Positions 1 to 7,125 of a stretch of DNA of 8,291 bases are shown piece by piece; the stretch's first letter is position 1; every line of letters starts with the position of its first letter. The DNA comes from a bacterium MnTg04 (GTDB lineage: Bacteria; Pseudomonadota; Gammaproteobacteria; Steroidobacterales; MnTg04). A program made the position numbers and the translations under genes. A model generated the notes under the pieces. It saw nothing but the letters and a program-made list of their open reading frames with translations, had not been told where the DNA came from and did not search any database. The stretch lies in contig BFAU01000176.1 of the NCBI GenBank assembly GCA_008975185.1, positions 1 to 8,291 on the forward strand, read 5' to 3'.

Positions 1-87
1 TTCCGATCTCTGGTGCACGGCTTCGCCCCCCGGGGCCTTCGGCTGACGGGAGAAATTGTCCTGCAGGCTTTGGATCATCGCGCTCAT
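1..87 (-). CDS. sufD: SufD, N-terminal fragment (cut by window edge)
   Basis: The first 29 codons of an open frame begin with ATG at 85-87, overlapping the sufC stop as ATGA, and run off the left edge. The peptide starts MSAMIQSLQDNF. SufD is the scaffold partner of SufB in the SufBC2D complex, which builds iron-sulphur clusters in the cytoplasm. The fragment is too short to show the SufD core fold, so the name rests on position: directly after sufB and sufC, where sufD normally lies, and translationally coupled to sufC. No separate Shine-Dalgarno sequence is obvious, which fits coupling by the overlap. Another downstream gene cannot be excluded from 29 residues. Confidence 0.7.
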   Translation of the reverse strand, partial: MSAMIQSLQDNFSRQPKAPGGEAVHQRSE

Positions 88-854
88 GCGCTGGCGGCCT
101 CGTCGCGCAACCAGTCATAACCTTTTTCTTCCAGTTCCAGGGCCAGTTCCGGCCCCCCGCTGCGCGCGATCCGGCCATCGGCGAGCACATGGACTTTGTC
201 CGGCTTGATGTAATCGAGCAGACGCTGGTAATGAGTGATCAGGACGATGGCGCGTTCCGGGTCACGCATCGTATTGACCCCGCTGGCGACGACTTTTAGC
301 GCATCGATATCCAGACCCGAGTCGGTTTCATCGAGCACGGCGAGGCGCGGTTCGAGCACCACCATCTGCAGGATTTCGTTGCGTTTCTTTTCGCCACCGG
401 AAAAGCCGGCATTGACGCTGCGGTTCAGAAACGACTCGTCGATCCGCATCAGCTTCATTTTTTCCTTGATCACGGTCAGAAACTCGAACGCATCCAGCGG
501 GGCCTCGCCACGGTATTTGCGTTGTGCGTTCAGCGCCGCCTTGAGCAGGTAGACATTGTTGACGCCCGGGATTTCGACCGGGTACTGGAAAGCCAGGAAC
601 AGGCCTCGCCACGCTCTTTCCTCGGGGCTGAAATCGAGTATGTCCTCGCCGAGGTATCTGACCTCGCCGCTGACTTCATAACCCGCGCGACCGGCGAGTA
701 CCTGCGCCAGCGTGCTCTTGCCGGAGCCGTTCGGACCCATGATCGCGTGCACTTCACCGGCGGCAACCTGCAGTGACAGATCGCGCAGTATGGGCTTGTC
801 GCCAATGCTAACGCTCAGTTTATTAATATCCAGTAAGATATTGTTTTTACGCAT
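84..854 (-). CDS. sufC: SufC, ATPase of the SufBCD iron-sulphur scaffold
   Basis: This 256-residue ABC-type ATPase powers conformational change in the SufBC2D scaffold during cluster assembly. It is cytoplasmic and not a transporter. The nucleotide-binding motifs are complete: Walker A GPNGSGKST (40-48), Q-loop glutamine in AFQYP (Q90), the SufC-type signature FSGGEKKR (151-158), Walker B with catalytic glutamate in LAVLDETDSGLD (171-182) and the switch histidine in LITHYQ (H208). Length is normal for the family. The ATG start is supported by a purine-rich GGAAAG sequence a few bases upstream, in the 18-nt gap after sufB. The gene lies between sufB and sufD in one transcription unit. Family assignment is very secure, since the signature motif and the neighbours agree. 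Confidence 0.97.
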   Translation of the reverse strand: MRKNNILLDINKLSVSIGDKPILRDLSLQVAAGEVHAIMGPNGSGKSTLAQVLAGRAGYEVSGEVRYLGEDILDFSPEERAWRGLFLAFQYPVEIPGVNNVYLLKAALNAQRKYRGEAPLDAFEFLTVIKEKMKLMRIDESFLNRSVNAGFSGGEKKRNEILQMVVLEPRLAVLDETDSGLDIDALKVVASGVNTMRDPERAIVLITHYQRLLDYIKPDKVHVLADGRIARSGGPELALELEEKGYDWLRDEAASA

Positions 855-872
855 TTATTTCTTTCCAATTTC

Positions 873-2321
873 TCAACCAACAGCGCCTTCCAGACTGACG
901 GCGAGCAGGTTCTGCGCCTCGACCGCGAATTCCATCGGCAATTCCTTGAACACTTCCTTGCAGAAGCCGTTGACGATCATGTTGACGGCGTCTTCTTCCT
1001 CGATCCCGCGCTGGCGGCAATAAAAAAGCTCGTCCTCGCCGATCTTCGAGGTCGTGGCCTCGTGCTCGATCTGGGCATCGGGTTCTTTGACTTCCATGTA
1101 AGGGAAGGTATGCGCGGCGCAGCGGTCGCCCATCAGCAGCGAGTCGCATTGCGTGAAATTGCGCGCGCCGGTCGCTCCCGGCAGCACCTTAACCAAGCCG
1201 CGATACGCAGTGCTCGCCCGGCCCGCCGAAATGCCCTTGGAGATGATCGTGCTCCGGGTGTTTTTACCGATGTGGATCATCTTGGTCCCGGTATCCGCCT
1301 GTTGGAAGTTGTTGGTTACCGCCACGGAATAAAATTCGCCGATCGAGTTATCGCCGCGCAGGATGCAACTGGGGTATTTCCAGGTTATCGCCGACCCGGT
1401 TTCCACCTGGGTCCAGGAAATGCGCGAGTTGTTACCGCGGCAGTCGCCTCGCTTGGTCACGAAGTTGAAAATACCGCCACGGCCTTCCGCGTCGCCCGGG
1501 TACCAGTTTTGCACCGTCGCATACTTGATTTGCGCGTCGTCCAGTGCGATCAGTTCCACGACCGCTGCGTGCAACTGGTTTTCGTCCCGCATCGGCGCCG
1601 TGCATCCTTCGAGGTAACTGACATGGCTGCCTTCCTCGGCGATGATCAGGGTGCGCTCGAACTGACCGGTCTTGGCTTCGTTGATGCGAAAATAGGTCGA
1701 CAATTCCATCGGGCAGCGCACGCCTTTGGGGATGAACACGAAGGAACCATCGCTGAACACCGCCGAATTCAGGCAGGCATAAAAATTATCGGCGTAGGGC
1801 ACGACACTGCCGAGATATTGTTCGAGCAGTGCCGGATGTTCCTGCACCGCTTCCGAGAACGGGCAAAAAATCACGCCGGCTTCCGCGAGTTTTGCCTTGA
1901 AAGTCGTGGCCACGGATACGCTGTCGAAAACCGCATCGACCGCAACGCCGGCCAGGCGTGCGCGTTCGTGCAACGGGATGCCGAGTTTTTCATAAGTCTC
2001 CAGCAGCTTCGGGTCCACCTCGTCCAGGCTGCGCGGCGCGTCGTCCGCTGATTTCGGTGCGGAGAAATAGGAAATTTCCTGGAAATCGATGGGCGGGTAA
2101 TGCACATGGGCCCACGCCGGGGTCGGCATCGTCTGCCAGTGCGCATACGCCTGCAGACGCCAGTCCAGCATGAACTGCGGCTCTTTCTTTTTCTTCGAGA
2201 TCAGCCGGACAACCGACTCGTCCAATCCGGGCGGAATCGTGTCCGATTGAATGTCGGTGACGAAGCCGTGTTTGTACTGCCCGCCGACGAAATCTTCGAT
2301 TTCCTGGTTCTGCTTACTCAT
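873..2321 (-). CDS. sufB: SufB, iron-sulphur cluster scaffold protein
   Basis: This 482-residue protein is the core scaffold on which the SufBC2D complex builds a nascent cluster, taking sulphur from SufS with a SufE- or SufU-type partner. The C-terminal beta-helix core is strongly recognisable, including RNFTQCDSLL, QIEHEATTSKIGEDELFYC and VNGFCKEVF. C392, H420 and E421 align by motif spacing with E. coli SufB Cys405, His433 and Glu434, the residues tied to cluster formation. C240 in SYLEGCTAP probably matches Cys254. All are intact, and length is normal. The ATG overlaps the regulator's stop as ATGA, with AGGAG and AGGAAG purine tracts at 2325-2337, so translation is probably coupled to the regulator. 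An antisense ORF over this gene is a codon-bias shadow. Confidence 0.97.
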   Translation of the reverse strand: MSKQNQEIEDFVGGQYKHGFVTDIQSDTIPPGLDESVVRLISKKKKEPQFMLDWRLQAYAHWQTMPTPAWAHVHYPPIDFQEISYFSAPKSADDAPRSLDEVDPKLLETYEKLGIPLHERARLAGVAVDAVFDSVSVATTFKAKLAEAGVIFCPFSEAVQEHPALLEQYLGSVVPYADNFYACLNSAVFSDGSFVFIPKGVRCPMELSTYFRINEAKTGQFERTLIIAEEGSHVSYLEGCTAPMRDENQLHAAVVELIALDDAQIKYATVQNWYPGDAEGRGGIFNFVTKRGDCRGNNSRISWTQVETGSAITWKYPSCILRGDNSIGEFYSVAVTNNFQQADTGTKMIHIGKNTRSTIISKGISAGRASTAYRGLVKVLPGATGARNFTQCDSLLMGDRCAAHTFPYMEVKEPDAQIEHEATTSKIGEDELFYCRQRGIEEEDAVNMIVNGFCKEVFKELPMEFAVEAQNLLAVSLEGAVG

Positions 2322-2782
2322 CGTCTTCCTGTCTCCTGGGTAATCGGGATATTCACCAGTTTCATTGGCGGCATTCTGAATTCGGCGGCGGCCAGGTGAG
2401 GCAGGCGAACCTCATCCAGCGCACGCCGGATCGCGACATTGATTTTTTGCCACGAGGAACTGACGCCGCAAACATCCTCCAGCTCGCAATGACCCACCGA
2501 TCCACTGCACTGGGTAATGGCCACTGGCCCTTCCAGCGCATCGATCATATCGGCCGCACTGATCTCCTCGGGTGCGCGCGACAACCGGTAACCACCCCTG
2601 GCACCCCTGGCCGAGACCACGAGGCCGGCGCGGGCCAGCAGTTTGAGTAGCTTGCTGACTGTGGGTAAGGCCAGGTGGGTATGGCGCGAGACATCTGATG
2701 CACTCTTCAACCGGGTCGGGTCCGCGGCCAGGCAAGACAACACCAGGGTTCCGTAGTCGGTCAGTTTGCTCATTTTCAGCAT
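2318..2782 (-). CDS. Rrf2-family iron-sulphur regulator of the suf operon
   Basis: This winged-helix regulator belongs to the Rrf2/IscR family and leads the suf operon, as the 'SUF system Fe-S cluster assembly regulator' does in Xanthomonas relatives. I prefer the ATG at 2780-2782 (154 residues, MLKMSKLTDYG) to the in-frame ATG at 2798-2800. It has GAGG eight bases upstream, and it gives the usual family N-terminus. From this start the helix-turn-helix and wing span roughly residues 1-70 (SKLLKLLARAGLV, ARGARGGYRLSR). Three cysteines at 92, 99 and 105 match IscR Cys92, Cys98 and Cys104, so a cluster is likely bound. The IscR His107 position holds serine (S108), and the first cysteine gap is one residue longer. 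It probably represses its own operon when clusters are plentiful. That is inferred from the family and the adjacent operator-like site. Confidence 0.92.
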   Translation of the reverse strand: MLKMSKLTDYGTLVLSCLAADPTRLKSASDVSRHTHLALPTVSKLLKLLARAGLVVSARGARGGYRLSRAPEEISAADMIDALEGPVAITQCSGSVGHCELEDVCGVSSSWQKINVAIRRALDEVRLPHLAAAEFRMPPMKLVNIPITQETGRR

Positions 2783-2808
2783 GGCAATACCCTCGAACAT
2801 TCAATCAG

Positions 2809-2841
2809 GACTATTTTAGTACTAATTAAGCTCCCGGGAAA
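2809..2841 (-). promoter_or_regulatory. Putative suf operon promoter with IscR type-1-like operator
   Basis: On the plus strand, 2809-2821 reads GACTATTTTAGTA. It matches the core of the IscR type-1 consensus, GACTRWWWYAGTC, at 12 of 13 positions. The outer flanks match poorly. On the minus strand the same bases hold TAAAAT (2813-2818), which differs from a sigma-70 -10 box at one base. The upstream -35 candidate TTTCCC (2836-2841) is weak. A start near 2806 would give a leader of about 24 nt that contains the regulator's GAGG ribosome site. An operator lying over the -10 box implies repression, and the gene behind it is an Rrf2 regulator, so autoregulation is the simplest reading. The site is seen in the sequence; its function is inferred. 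Confidence 0.5.
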
Positions 2842-2883
2842 GCCCGCATCCTTGTTTCTCGGTGCATCCGGGAGTGATCCCGG
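2832..2883. repeat. Inverted TCCCGG/CCGGGA elements between suf and fba
   Basis: The divergent intergenic region holds an 8-bp palindrome TCCCGGGA at 2832-2839. A perfect 6-bp inverted repeat follows: CCGGGA at 2868-2873, loop GTGA, TCCCGG at 2878-2883. The repeat lies upstream of the likely promoters of both divergent genes, so it would not normally be in either transcript, and a DNA-binding site is a better guess than an RNA hairpin. It is short enough in a GC-rich genome to be chance. Confidence 0.4.
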
Positions 2884-2902
2884 CCACATTTGGCCCCGCT
2901 TT

Positions 2903-2911
2903 TGCTATCCT
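2903..2911 (+). promoter_or_regulatory. Possible extended -10 promoter element for fba
   Basis: The sequence TGCTATCCT combines the TGn extension with TATCCT, a four-of-six match to the sigma-70 -10 box, 84 nt before the fba start. The best -35 candidate at the right distance (GCCACA, 2883-2888) is poor, so the call rests on the extended -10 and on position. The leader would be roughly 75-80 nt and carries no recognisable riboswitch. Confidence 0.3.
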
Positions 2912-2995
2912 TGCGCCTCTCAGGACGTCCTCGGCCGCCCTGACCTGCAACGCGATTGCAGGCTCGCTGAAACCAAGAAACCCGGAGATCAAAAG

Positions 2996-4015
2996 ATGAG
3001 TTTCAAGGATATGGAATCCGTTGCCCAGGCGATGGTTGTCCCTGGGAAGGGGATACTCGCCGCAGACGAAAGCAGCCCGACGATCAAGAAAAGATTCGAC
3101 CTGATCGACACCAAATCCACCGAAGAAAGCCGGCGTACCTATCGTGAAATGCTGTTCACTACGCCCGGCCTTGCCGACTACATCAGCGGCGTAATCTTGT
3201 ATGACGAAACCCTGAGGCAAAAAACCGCCGATGGCGTACTGTTTCCCGCCCTGCTGGCCAATATGGGCGTCATCCCGGGTATCAAGGTCGATACCGGCGC
3301 CAAGGATCTGGCTGCTTTCCCCGGTGAGAAAATTACCGAGGGACTCGATGGTCTGCGCGAACGCCTGGCCGAGTACCACGAAATGGGTGCGCGGTTCGCC
3401 AAATGGCGTGCCGTCATTACCATCGGCGACGGCATCCCGAGCGATTTCTGCCTGCAGGCCAACTCGCACGCGTTGGCCCGTTATGCCGCACTTTGCCAGG
3501 AGGCCGCTATCGTCCCGATAGTCGAGCCCGAAGTGCTGATGGATGGCAAGCACACATTGGCGGCGTGCGAAGAGGTAACCAATCGGGCGTTGACCCTGGT
3601 TTTTGCGGCGCTGGCCGAACACCGCGTGCATTTGCCCGCCATCGTGTTAAAACCGAACATGGTTATCTCGGGCAGCGAATGTGCCGATCGTGCCGGCCCA
3701 CGGGAGGTCGCCGAGGCGACCGTGCGCTGCCTGGCGGCACAGGTACCGGCAGAGGTCCCGGGAATCGCTTTCCTGTCGGGCGGGCAGAGCGCTGAACAGG
3801 CGACCGAACATCTGGGGATCATGAACACCATGGGTCCGCACCCGTGGAAATTGAGCTTCTCCTATGGCCGTGCTTTACAGGCGCCCGCGCTGGCCGCGTG
3901 GCAAGGCCAGGATGAACGACTCGGTGACGGCCAGCAGGCATTGATCAAACGAGCACGGCTCAATGGCCTGGCCAGTTCCGGCGGATACACGAACGATATG
4001 GAATCTGCTGCCTGA
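2996..4015 (+). CDS. fba: Class I fructose-1,6-bisphosphate aldolase
   Basis: This 339-residue Schiff-base aldolase cleaves fructose 1,6-bisphosphate to dihydroxyacetone phosphate and glyceraldehyde 3-phosphate, and runs in reverse in gluconeogenesis or the Calvin cycle. It is the animal/plant-like class I type, not the zinc-dependent class II enzyme of E. coli glycolysis. Key residues are present: GKGILAADES near the N-terminus (D24), RFAKWR (K136, matching rabbit Lys146), PIVEPEV (E177, matching Glu187) and the Schiff-base lysine K219 in LKPNMV (matching Lys229), then FLSGGQS. The frame is open back to 2852, but the ATG at 2996 has GGAG eight bases upstream and gives the family N-terminus. 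The C-terminal SSGGYTND tail resembles the flexible tail of the family. It is transcribed alone, divergently from suf. Confidence 0.96.
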   Translation: MSFKDMESVAQAMVVPGKGILAADESSPTIKKRFDLIDTKSTEESRRTYREMLFTTPGLADYISGVILYDETLRQKTADGVLFPALLANMGVIPGIKVDTGAKDLAAFPGEKITEGLDGLRERLAEYHEMGARFAKWRAVITIGDGIPSDFCLQANSHALARYAALCQEAAIVPIVEPEVLMDGKHTLAACEEVTNRALTLVFAALAEHRVHLPAIVLKPNMVISGSECADRAGPREVAEATVRCLAAQVPAEVPGIAFLSGGQSAEQATEHLGIMNTMGPHPWKLSFSYGRALQAPALAAWQGQDERLGDGQQALIKRARLNGLASSGGYTNDMESAA

Positions 4016-4065
4016 AGCCCGATGTTGTTGCCGGGGGAGGGTCCGGGGTGTAGTGCAGGCTGGAA

Positions 4066-5559
4066 TTACCGGTAGCCGAATCGGCCGTCCCGCCTTCTCT
4101 CAAGAATCGGCCTTTTCTTCTTTTCTTCTTTTGGCAGGTAGCCGGTGAGCTCATCGCGGCGCGCATCGAAGCGGGCGCGCTGGAATTCATCGAGACCGGG
4201 CAATTCGAGAGCCAGCTTCAGTTGCTGGATCGCCTGCGGCAGCAACCCGTTCAAAACATAATATTCCGACATGTAGTAGTACGCTTCGGCTACATCGCCG
4301 GCCGAATTGGCAGCCCTCGCGATCAGTCTCGCCTGGTCCGGGGTTGGCGTTATGTTGTTGAGCAGGTCGAGCAAAAGTTCATGCGCCTGGTCCGGCTCGT
4401 CCGCCCTCAGCAAGACCTGGCTATAACGAATGGTCAGCGGCACATTGCGCGGAAACAAAGCGACGGCCTGCCGGAACACCGCCAGCGCCTGTTCGGGCCT
4501 GCCGTCAGCCATCAGCGCCAGGCCGTAGGCCGAATGCAAATCGATGATGTTTTCGTTGCCGACCTGCAGTTCACGGAATATATCCGTCGCCTGGTTTGCC
4601 TCGCCGGCCCGCAACAGAGCGAGTGCGGAGCCGTAAACCCAGGCCGGATCGGGCGGCACGCCCTGCAGGTAGGCGGTATTGCGATAGTAAGCGACCGCTT
4701 CGTTGGCTGAGCGGAACGCGCGAACTCTTATCCGCTCCTGGGTCAGGCGATAACCGATGGTGTCATCACGGACGACCGCCTGGTAACGTGCGGCGCGGTT
4801 GGATGACTCGGCAATCCGAGCCGAACTGCTCGGATGAGTACGCAGAAATTCCGGGGTCGAACCAGGCGCCCGGGTATTGGTTTTGCCAAGTTTGGCGAAG
4901 AAAGACGGCATGCCATAGGGATCGAAACCACTGGCGGCCAGGGTGCCGATTCCGATCCGGTCCGCCTCGTATTCGTTGGCACGGGTGTAATTGATCTGAG
5001 CCTGAATTGCCAGCCCCTGTGCAGCCAAAATCCCGCCTTGCATGGTTGAAGCGCTCGCGTCGGTGGCGGAGCCGATAATAATGGTTGCGAGTATTGCGGC
5101 CGTCGCCGCCAGACTGGATCCTCGGCTGTCGAAAATTCGTCTTTCGATATGGTTCTGCGTTACATGGGCGATCTCATGCGCCAGCACCCCGGCGAGCTCG
5201 CTTTCATTTTCCGAGGCGAGTATCAGACCGGAATTGACGCCGATGTATCCACCCGGCAGGGCGAAGGCATTGATTCTCGAATCGTCGACCACGAAAAATT
5301 CAAAATCTTCTCCACCGGCGTTCGCATTTGCCACCAGGGTTTGGCCCAGGTTCTGAATGTATTCCTCGACCTCCGGATCGCTCAGCAGTTGACCGCTGTC
5401 GCGCAATTGCTTGCGAACCATATAGCCGATTTGTTCTTCTTCAATCGATGAAAACACCGAGTCCGATGGACTGCCAATATCGGGCAGGTCGGATGGCTCG
5501 GTGGCGGCCTGGGCCAGCATCGGCAAAATCAGGGACAAACAAAAAATCAGGTAACGCAA
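4066..5559 (-). CDS. bepA: BepA-like periplasmic M48 metalloprotease with TPR domain
   Basis: This 497-residue secreted zinc protease resembles E. coli BepA (YfgC), which helps assemble or degrade stalled outer membrane beta-barrel proteins and LptD. A signal peptide is visible: MRYLIF, a hydrophobic core, and likely cleavage after AQA at residue 18. The M48 domain carries HEIAH (128-132) with catalytic E129, third zinc ligand E196 in RANEYEAD, and THP with H242, matching the regulatory His246 of BepA. A hydrophobic stretch at 149-168 follows the zinc helix. Helical TPR-type repeats fill about 280-470, and a strongly basic tail ends the protein. The start is TTG: GGAG lies seven bases upstream, an in-frame TGA sits at 5587-5589, and no ATG or GTG lies between. 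The name is by family resemblance; related M48-TPR proteases share this layout. Confidence 0.88.
   Translation of the reverse strand: MRYLIFCLSLILPMLAQAATEPSDLPDIGSPSDSVFSSIEEEQIGYMVRKQLRDSGQLLSDPEVEEYIQNLGQTLVANANAGGEDFEFFVVDDSRINAFALPGGYIGVNSGLILASENESELAGVLAHEIAHVTQNHIERRIFDSRGSSLAATAAILATIIIGSATDASASTMQGGILAAQGLAIQAQINYTRANEYEADRIGIGTLAASGFDPYGMPSFFAKLGKTNTRAPGSTPEFLRTHPSSSARIAESSNRAARYQAVVRDDTIGYRLTQERIRVRAFRSANEAVAYYRNTAYLQGVPPDPAWVYGSALALLRAGEANQATDIFRELQVGNENIIDLHSAYGLALMADGRPEQALAVFRQAVALFPRNVPLTIRYSQVLLRADEPDQAHELLLDLLNNITPTPDQARLIARAANSAGDVAEAYYYMSEYYVLNGLLPQAIQQLKLALELPGLDEFQRARFDARRDELTGYLPKEEKKKRPILERRRDGRFGYR
4083..4132 (+). terminator. Weak terminator-like hairpin with T/C tract at the fba-bepA convergence
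   Basis: On the plus strand GGCCG (4083-4087) can pair with CGGCC (4108-4112). Inside, TTCT (4095-4098) can pair with AGAA (4103-4106) around a CTCA loop. A T-rich tract, TTTTCTTC twice then TTTT (4113-4132), follows at once. This could stop fba transcription about 70-100 nt after its stop codon. The stem is short and asymmetric, the tract is interrupted by C, and the whole lies inside the 3' end of the convergent protease gene, so it may be only a consequence of that coding sequence. Confidence 0.28.
4113..4132 (-). repeat. 8-bp tandem repeat in the bepA 3' end
   Basis: The plus strand reads TTTTCTTC twice and then TTTT, two and a half perfect copies of an 8-bp unit. On the coding strand it gives the Lys/Glu-rich segment KEEKKKR near residues 477-483. 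Because 8 is not a multiple of 3, gain or loss of one unit would shift the frame of the last twenty or so residues. Confidence 0.6.
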
Positions 5560-5709
5560 ATCTGGTCTCCGCCGGGGTTCACCGGTTCAGAAGCATGACA
5601 GATATCTAGACAGTAACCAAGCCCAGGGGTTCCCTTAGCCTGCCCCGATAGGAGCATTAAAAGGTATAAAAAACAATAATTTAAGATAATAATCGGAGAA
5701 ACTACATCG
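5560..5709 (-). promoter_or_regulatory. phoH-bepA intergenic region, AT-rich upstream half
   Basis: This 150-nt gap separates the phoH stop from the bepA start. The half nearer phoH (about 5656-5709) is strikingly AT-rich compared with the rest of the window. It holds a run of six T on the minus strand, but no GC-rich stem precedes it, so it does not look like an intrinsic terminator. The base composition suits a promoter or upstream-activating stretch for bepA, although I cannot fix a convincing -35/-10 pair. Nearer bepA are two direct GGTTCA copies (5576-5581, 5584-5589) and two GACAG copies around AGATATCT. No small gene is supported. Confidence 0.3.
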
Positions 5710-7125
5710 TTACAGGGTATCGGATGCGTAATCGGCCAGCCTGGAGCGTTCACCGCGCAACAAGGTCACGTGCCCGGAATGCCCCCAGTCACGAAAACGG
5801 GTGACGACATAGGTCAGCCCGGAAGTGGTTTCGGTCAGGTAGGGCGTATCGATCTGGCTGAGGTTGCCCAGGCAGACCAGCTTGGTACCGGGACCGGCCC
5901 GGGTGATCAGCGCTTTCAACTGCTTGGATGTCAGGTTCTGCGCTTCGTCGATAATGATAAACCGGTTCAGGAAAGTGCGGCCGCGCATAAAGTTCATCGA
6001 GCGAATCTTGATGCGATTGCGAATCAAGTCCTGCGTAGCGGCCCGCCCCCAATCGCCGCCTTCGCCGCTGCCGGTCAGCACTTCCAGGTTGTCCATCAAC
6101 GCGCCCATCCACGGCTCCATTTTTTCTTCCTCGGTGCCCGGCAGGAAACCGATATCCTCTCCCAGCGGGACCGTAACCCGCGTCATGATGATCTCGCGGT
6201 AGAGGTTTTGCTCCAGTGTCTGGGTAAGACCGGCGGCCAGCGTCAGCAAGGTTTTGCCGGTACCGGCGGCGCCGAGTATCGTGACGAAATCAACTTTCGG
6301 ATTCATCAGCAGGTTGAGGGCGTAATTCTGCTCGCGGTTACGCGCAGTGATCCCCCAGATGTTGTGGTGCTCGTTGCGGTAATCGGTCACCGTTTCGATA
6401 ATTGCGTCGCCGTTTTCAAGACGACAGATGGAGGCGTCAAAAGCGCTTTCGTCTTCCGTATAGACAAACTGATTGGGATACCAGTTGCCGACCTGTGGTC
6501 CCGAGACACGATAAAAAGTCCGTCCTTCCTCTTTCCAGGAGTCCATTTCCTTGCCGTGCTCGCTCCAGAAATCATCGGCCAGCGCTGCCGCGCCGGTAAA
6601 CAGGACATCGACGTCATCGAGGACCTTGTCGTTGAAATAGTCTTCCGCGTGGACACCGAGGATTGCCGCCTTGATGCGCAGGTTGATGTCTTTGGATACC
6701 AGCGTGACATGGCAATCGGATTGCTCGATCTGCAGGGACAGCGTGTTGGCAAGGATGGTGTTGTCGGCAACCGTCCCGGGCAAATCGTCCGGCAGTACAT
6801 TGCCCACCGGCCGGGTCTGGAAAAACAGCCGGCCGGTCTGCGCCTTGGGTTTGCCATCGTCGTGAGTGCCGGTCGGCAAGGGAATGCCGTGGTCAATCTC
6901 ATCCTTGCTGGCGTTTTCAATCAGCTCGTTAAAAAAACGGCTGATCTGGCGGACGTTGCGGGATTCTTCCGACATCCCCTTTTTCCGGGCGTCCAGTTCT
7001 TCCAGGACCACCATCGGAATGTGAATGTCGTGTTCGTCGAAACGGAAAATGGCCGCCGGGTCGTGCATCAATACGTTGGTATCGAGAACGAATACTCGGC
7101 GAGAAGTCGGGTCCGTCGGTGTCAA
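5710..7125 (-). CDS. PIN-PhoH family ATPase with ribonuclease-like domain
   Basis: This 471-residue cytoplasmic protein fuses an N-terminal PIN nuclease domain to a C-terminal PhoH P-loop ATPase, the YlaK/PhoH2 arrangement studied as RNase plus RNA helicase in actinobacteria. PIN acidic residues are visible at D15 (VLDTNVLMHDP), E42/E43 (LEELDARKKG), D121 (ADNTILA) and D146 (SKDINLR), so the nuclease site looks intact. The PhoH part has Walker A GAAGTGKT (285-292), Walker B FIIIDEAQN (389-397) and the family segment LGEDIGFLPGT. The start is TTG at 7123-7125: GGAGG lies seven bases upstream, and the in-frame region back to the bcp stop has no ATG or GTG. The gene follows bcp by 27 nt and is probably co-transcribed. 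The physiological RNA target is unknown to me. Confidence 0.93.
   Translation of the reverse strand: MTPTDPTSRRVFVLDTNVLMHDPAAIFRFDEHDIHIPMVVLEELDARKKGMSEESRNVRQISRFFNELIENASKDEIDHGIPLPTGTHDDGKPKAQTGRLFFQTRPVGNVLPDDLPGTVADNTILANTLSLQIEQSDCHVTLVSKDINLRIKAAILGVHAEDYFNDKVLDDVDVLFTGAAALADDFWSEHGKEMDSWKEEGRTFYRVSGPQVGNWYPNQFVYTEDESAFDASICRLENGDAIIETVTDYRNEHHNIWGITARNREQNYALNLLMNPKVDFVTILGAAGTGKTLLTLAAGLTQTLEQNLYREIIMTRVTVPLGEDIGFLPGTEEEKMEPWMGALMDNLEVLTGSGEGGDWGRAATQDLIRNRIKIRSMNFMRGRTFLNRFIIIDEAQNLTSKQLKALITRAGPGTKLVCLGNLSQIDTPYLTETTSGLTYVVTRFRDWGHSGHVTLLRGERSRLADYASDTL

Noticed and set aside
1062..2051. A 329-codon plus-strand open frame antisense to sufB
   Set aside because: It lies wholly inside sufB, which has all its conserved motifs. 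The antisense product has no recognisable domain.
2822..3631. A 269-codon minus-strand open frame over the aldolase gene
   Set aside because: It is antisense to a clear class I aldolase and ends in the suf promoter region. No domain is recognised.
4078..4112. 9-bp direct repeat GAATCGGCC (4078-4086 and 4104-4112) as a possible insertion footprint
   Set aside because: Both copies lie within the protease coding sequence, read in different frames, with no insertion or gene disruption. Chance is the simpler explanation.
5656..5709. AT-rich stretch with a run of six T on the minus strand after the phoH stop, as an intrinsic terminator
   Set aside because: I could not find a GC-rich stem before the T run, so it was kept only as an AT-rich possible promoter region.
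5547..5753. A 68-codon minus-strand frame with a hydrophobic stretch across the phoH-bepA gap
   Set aside because: Its GTG start lies inside phoH, and it overlaps the bepA start in another frame. The hydrophobic part comes from AT-rich non-coding DNA.
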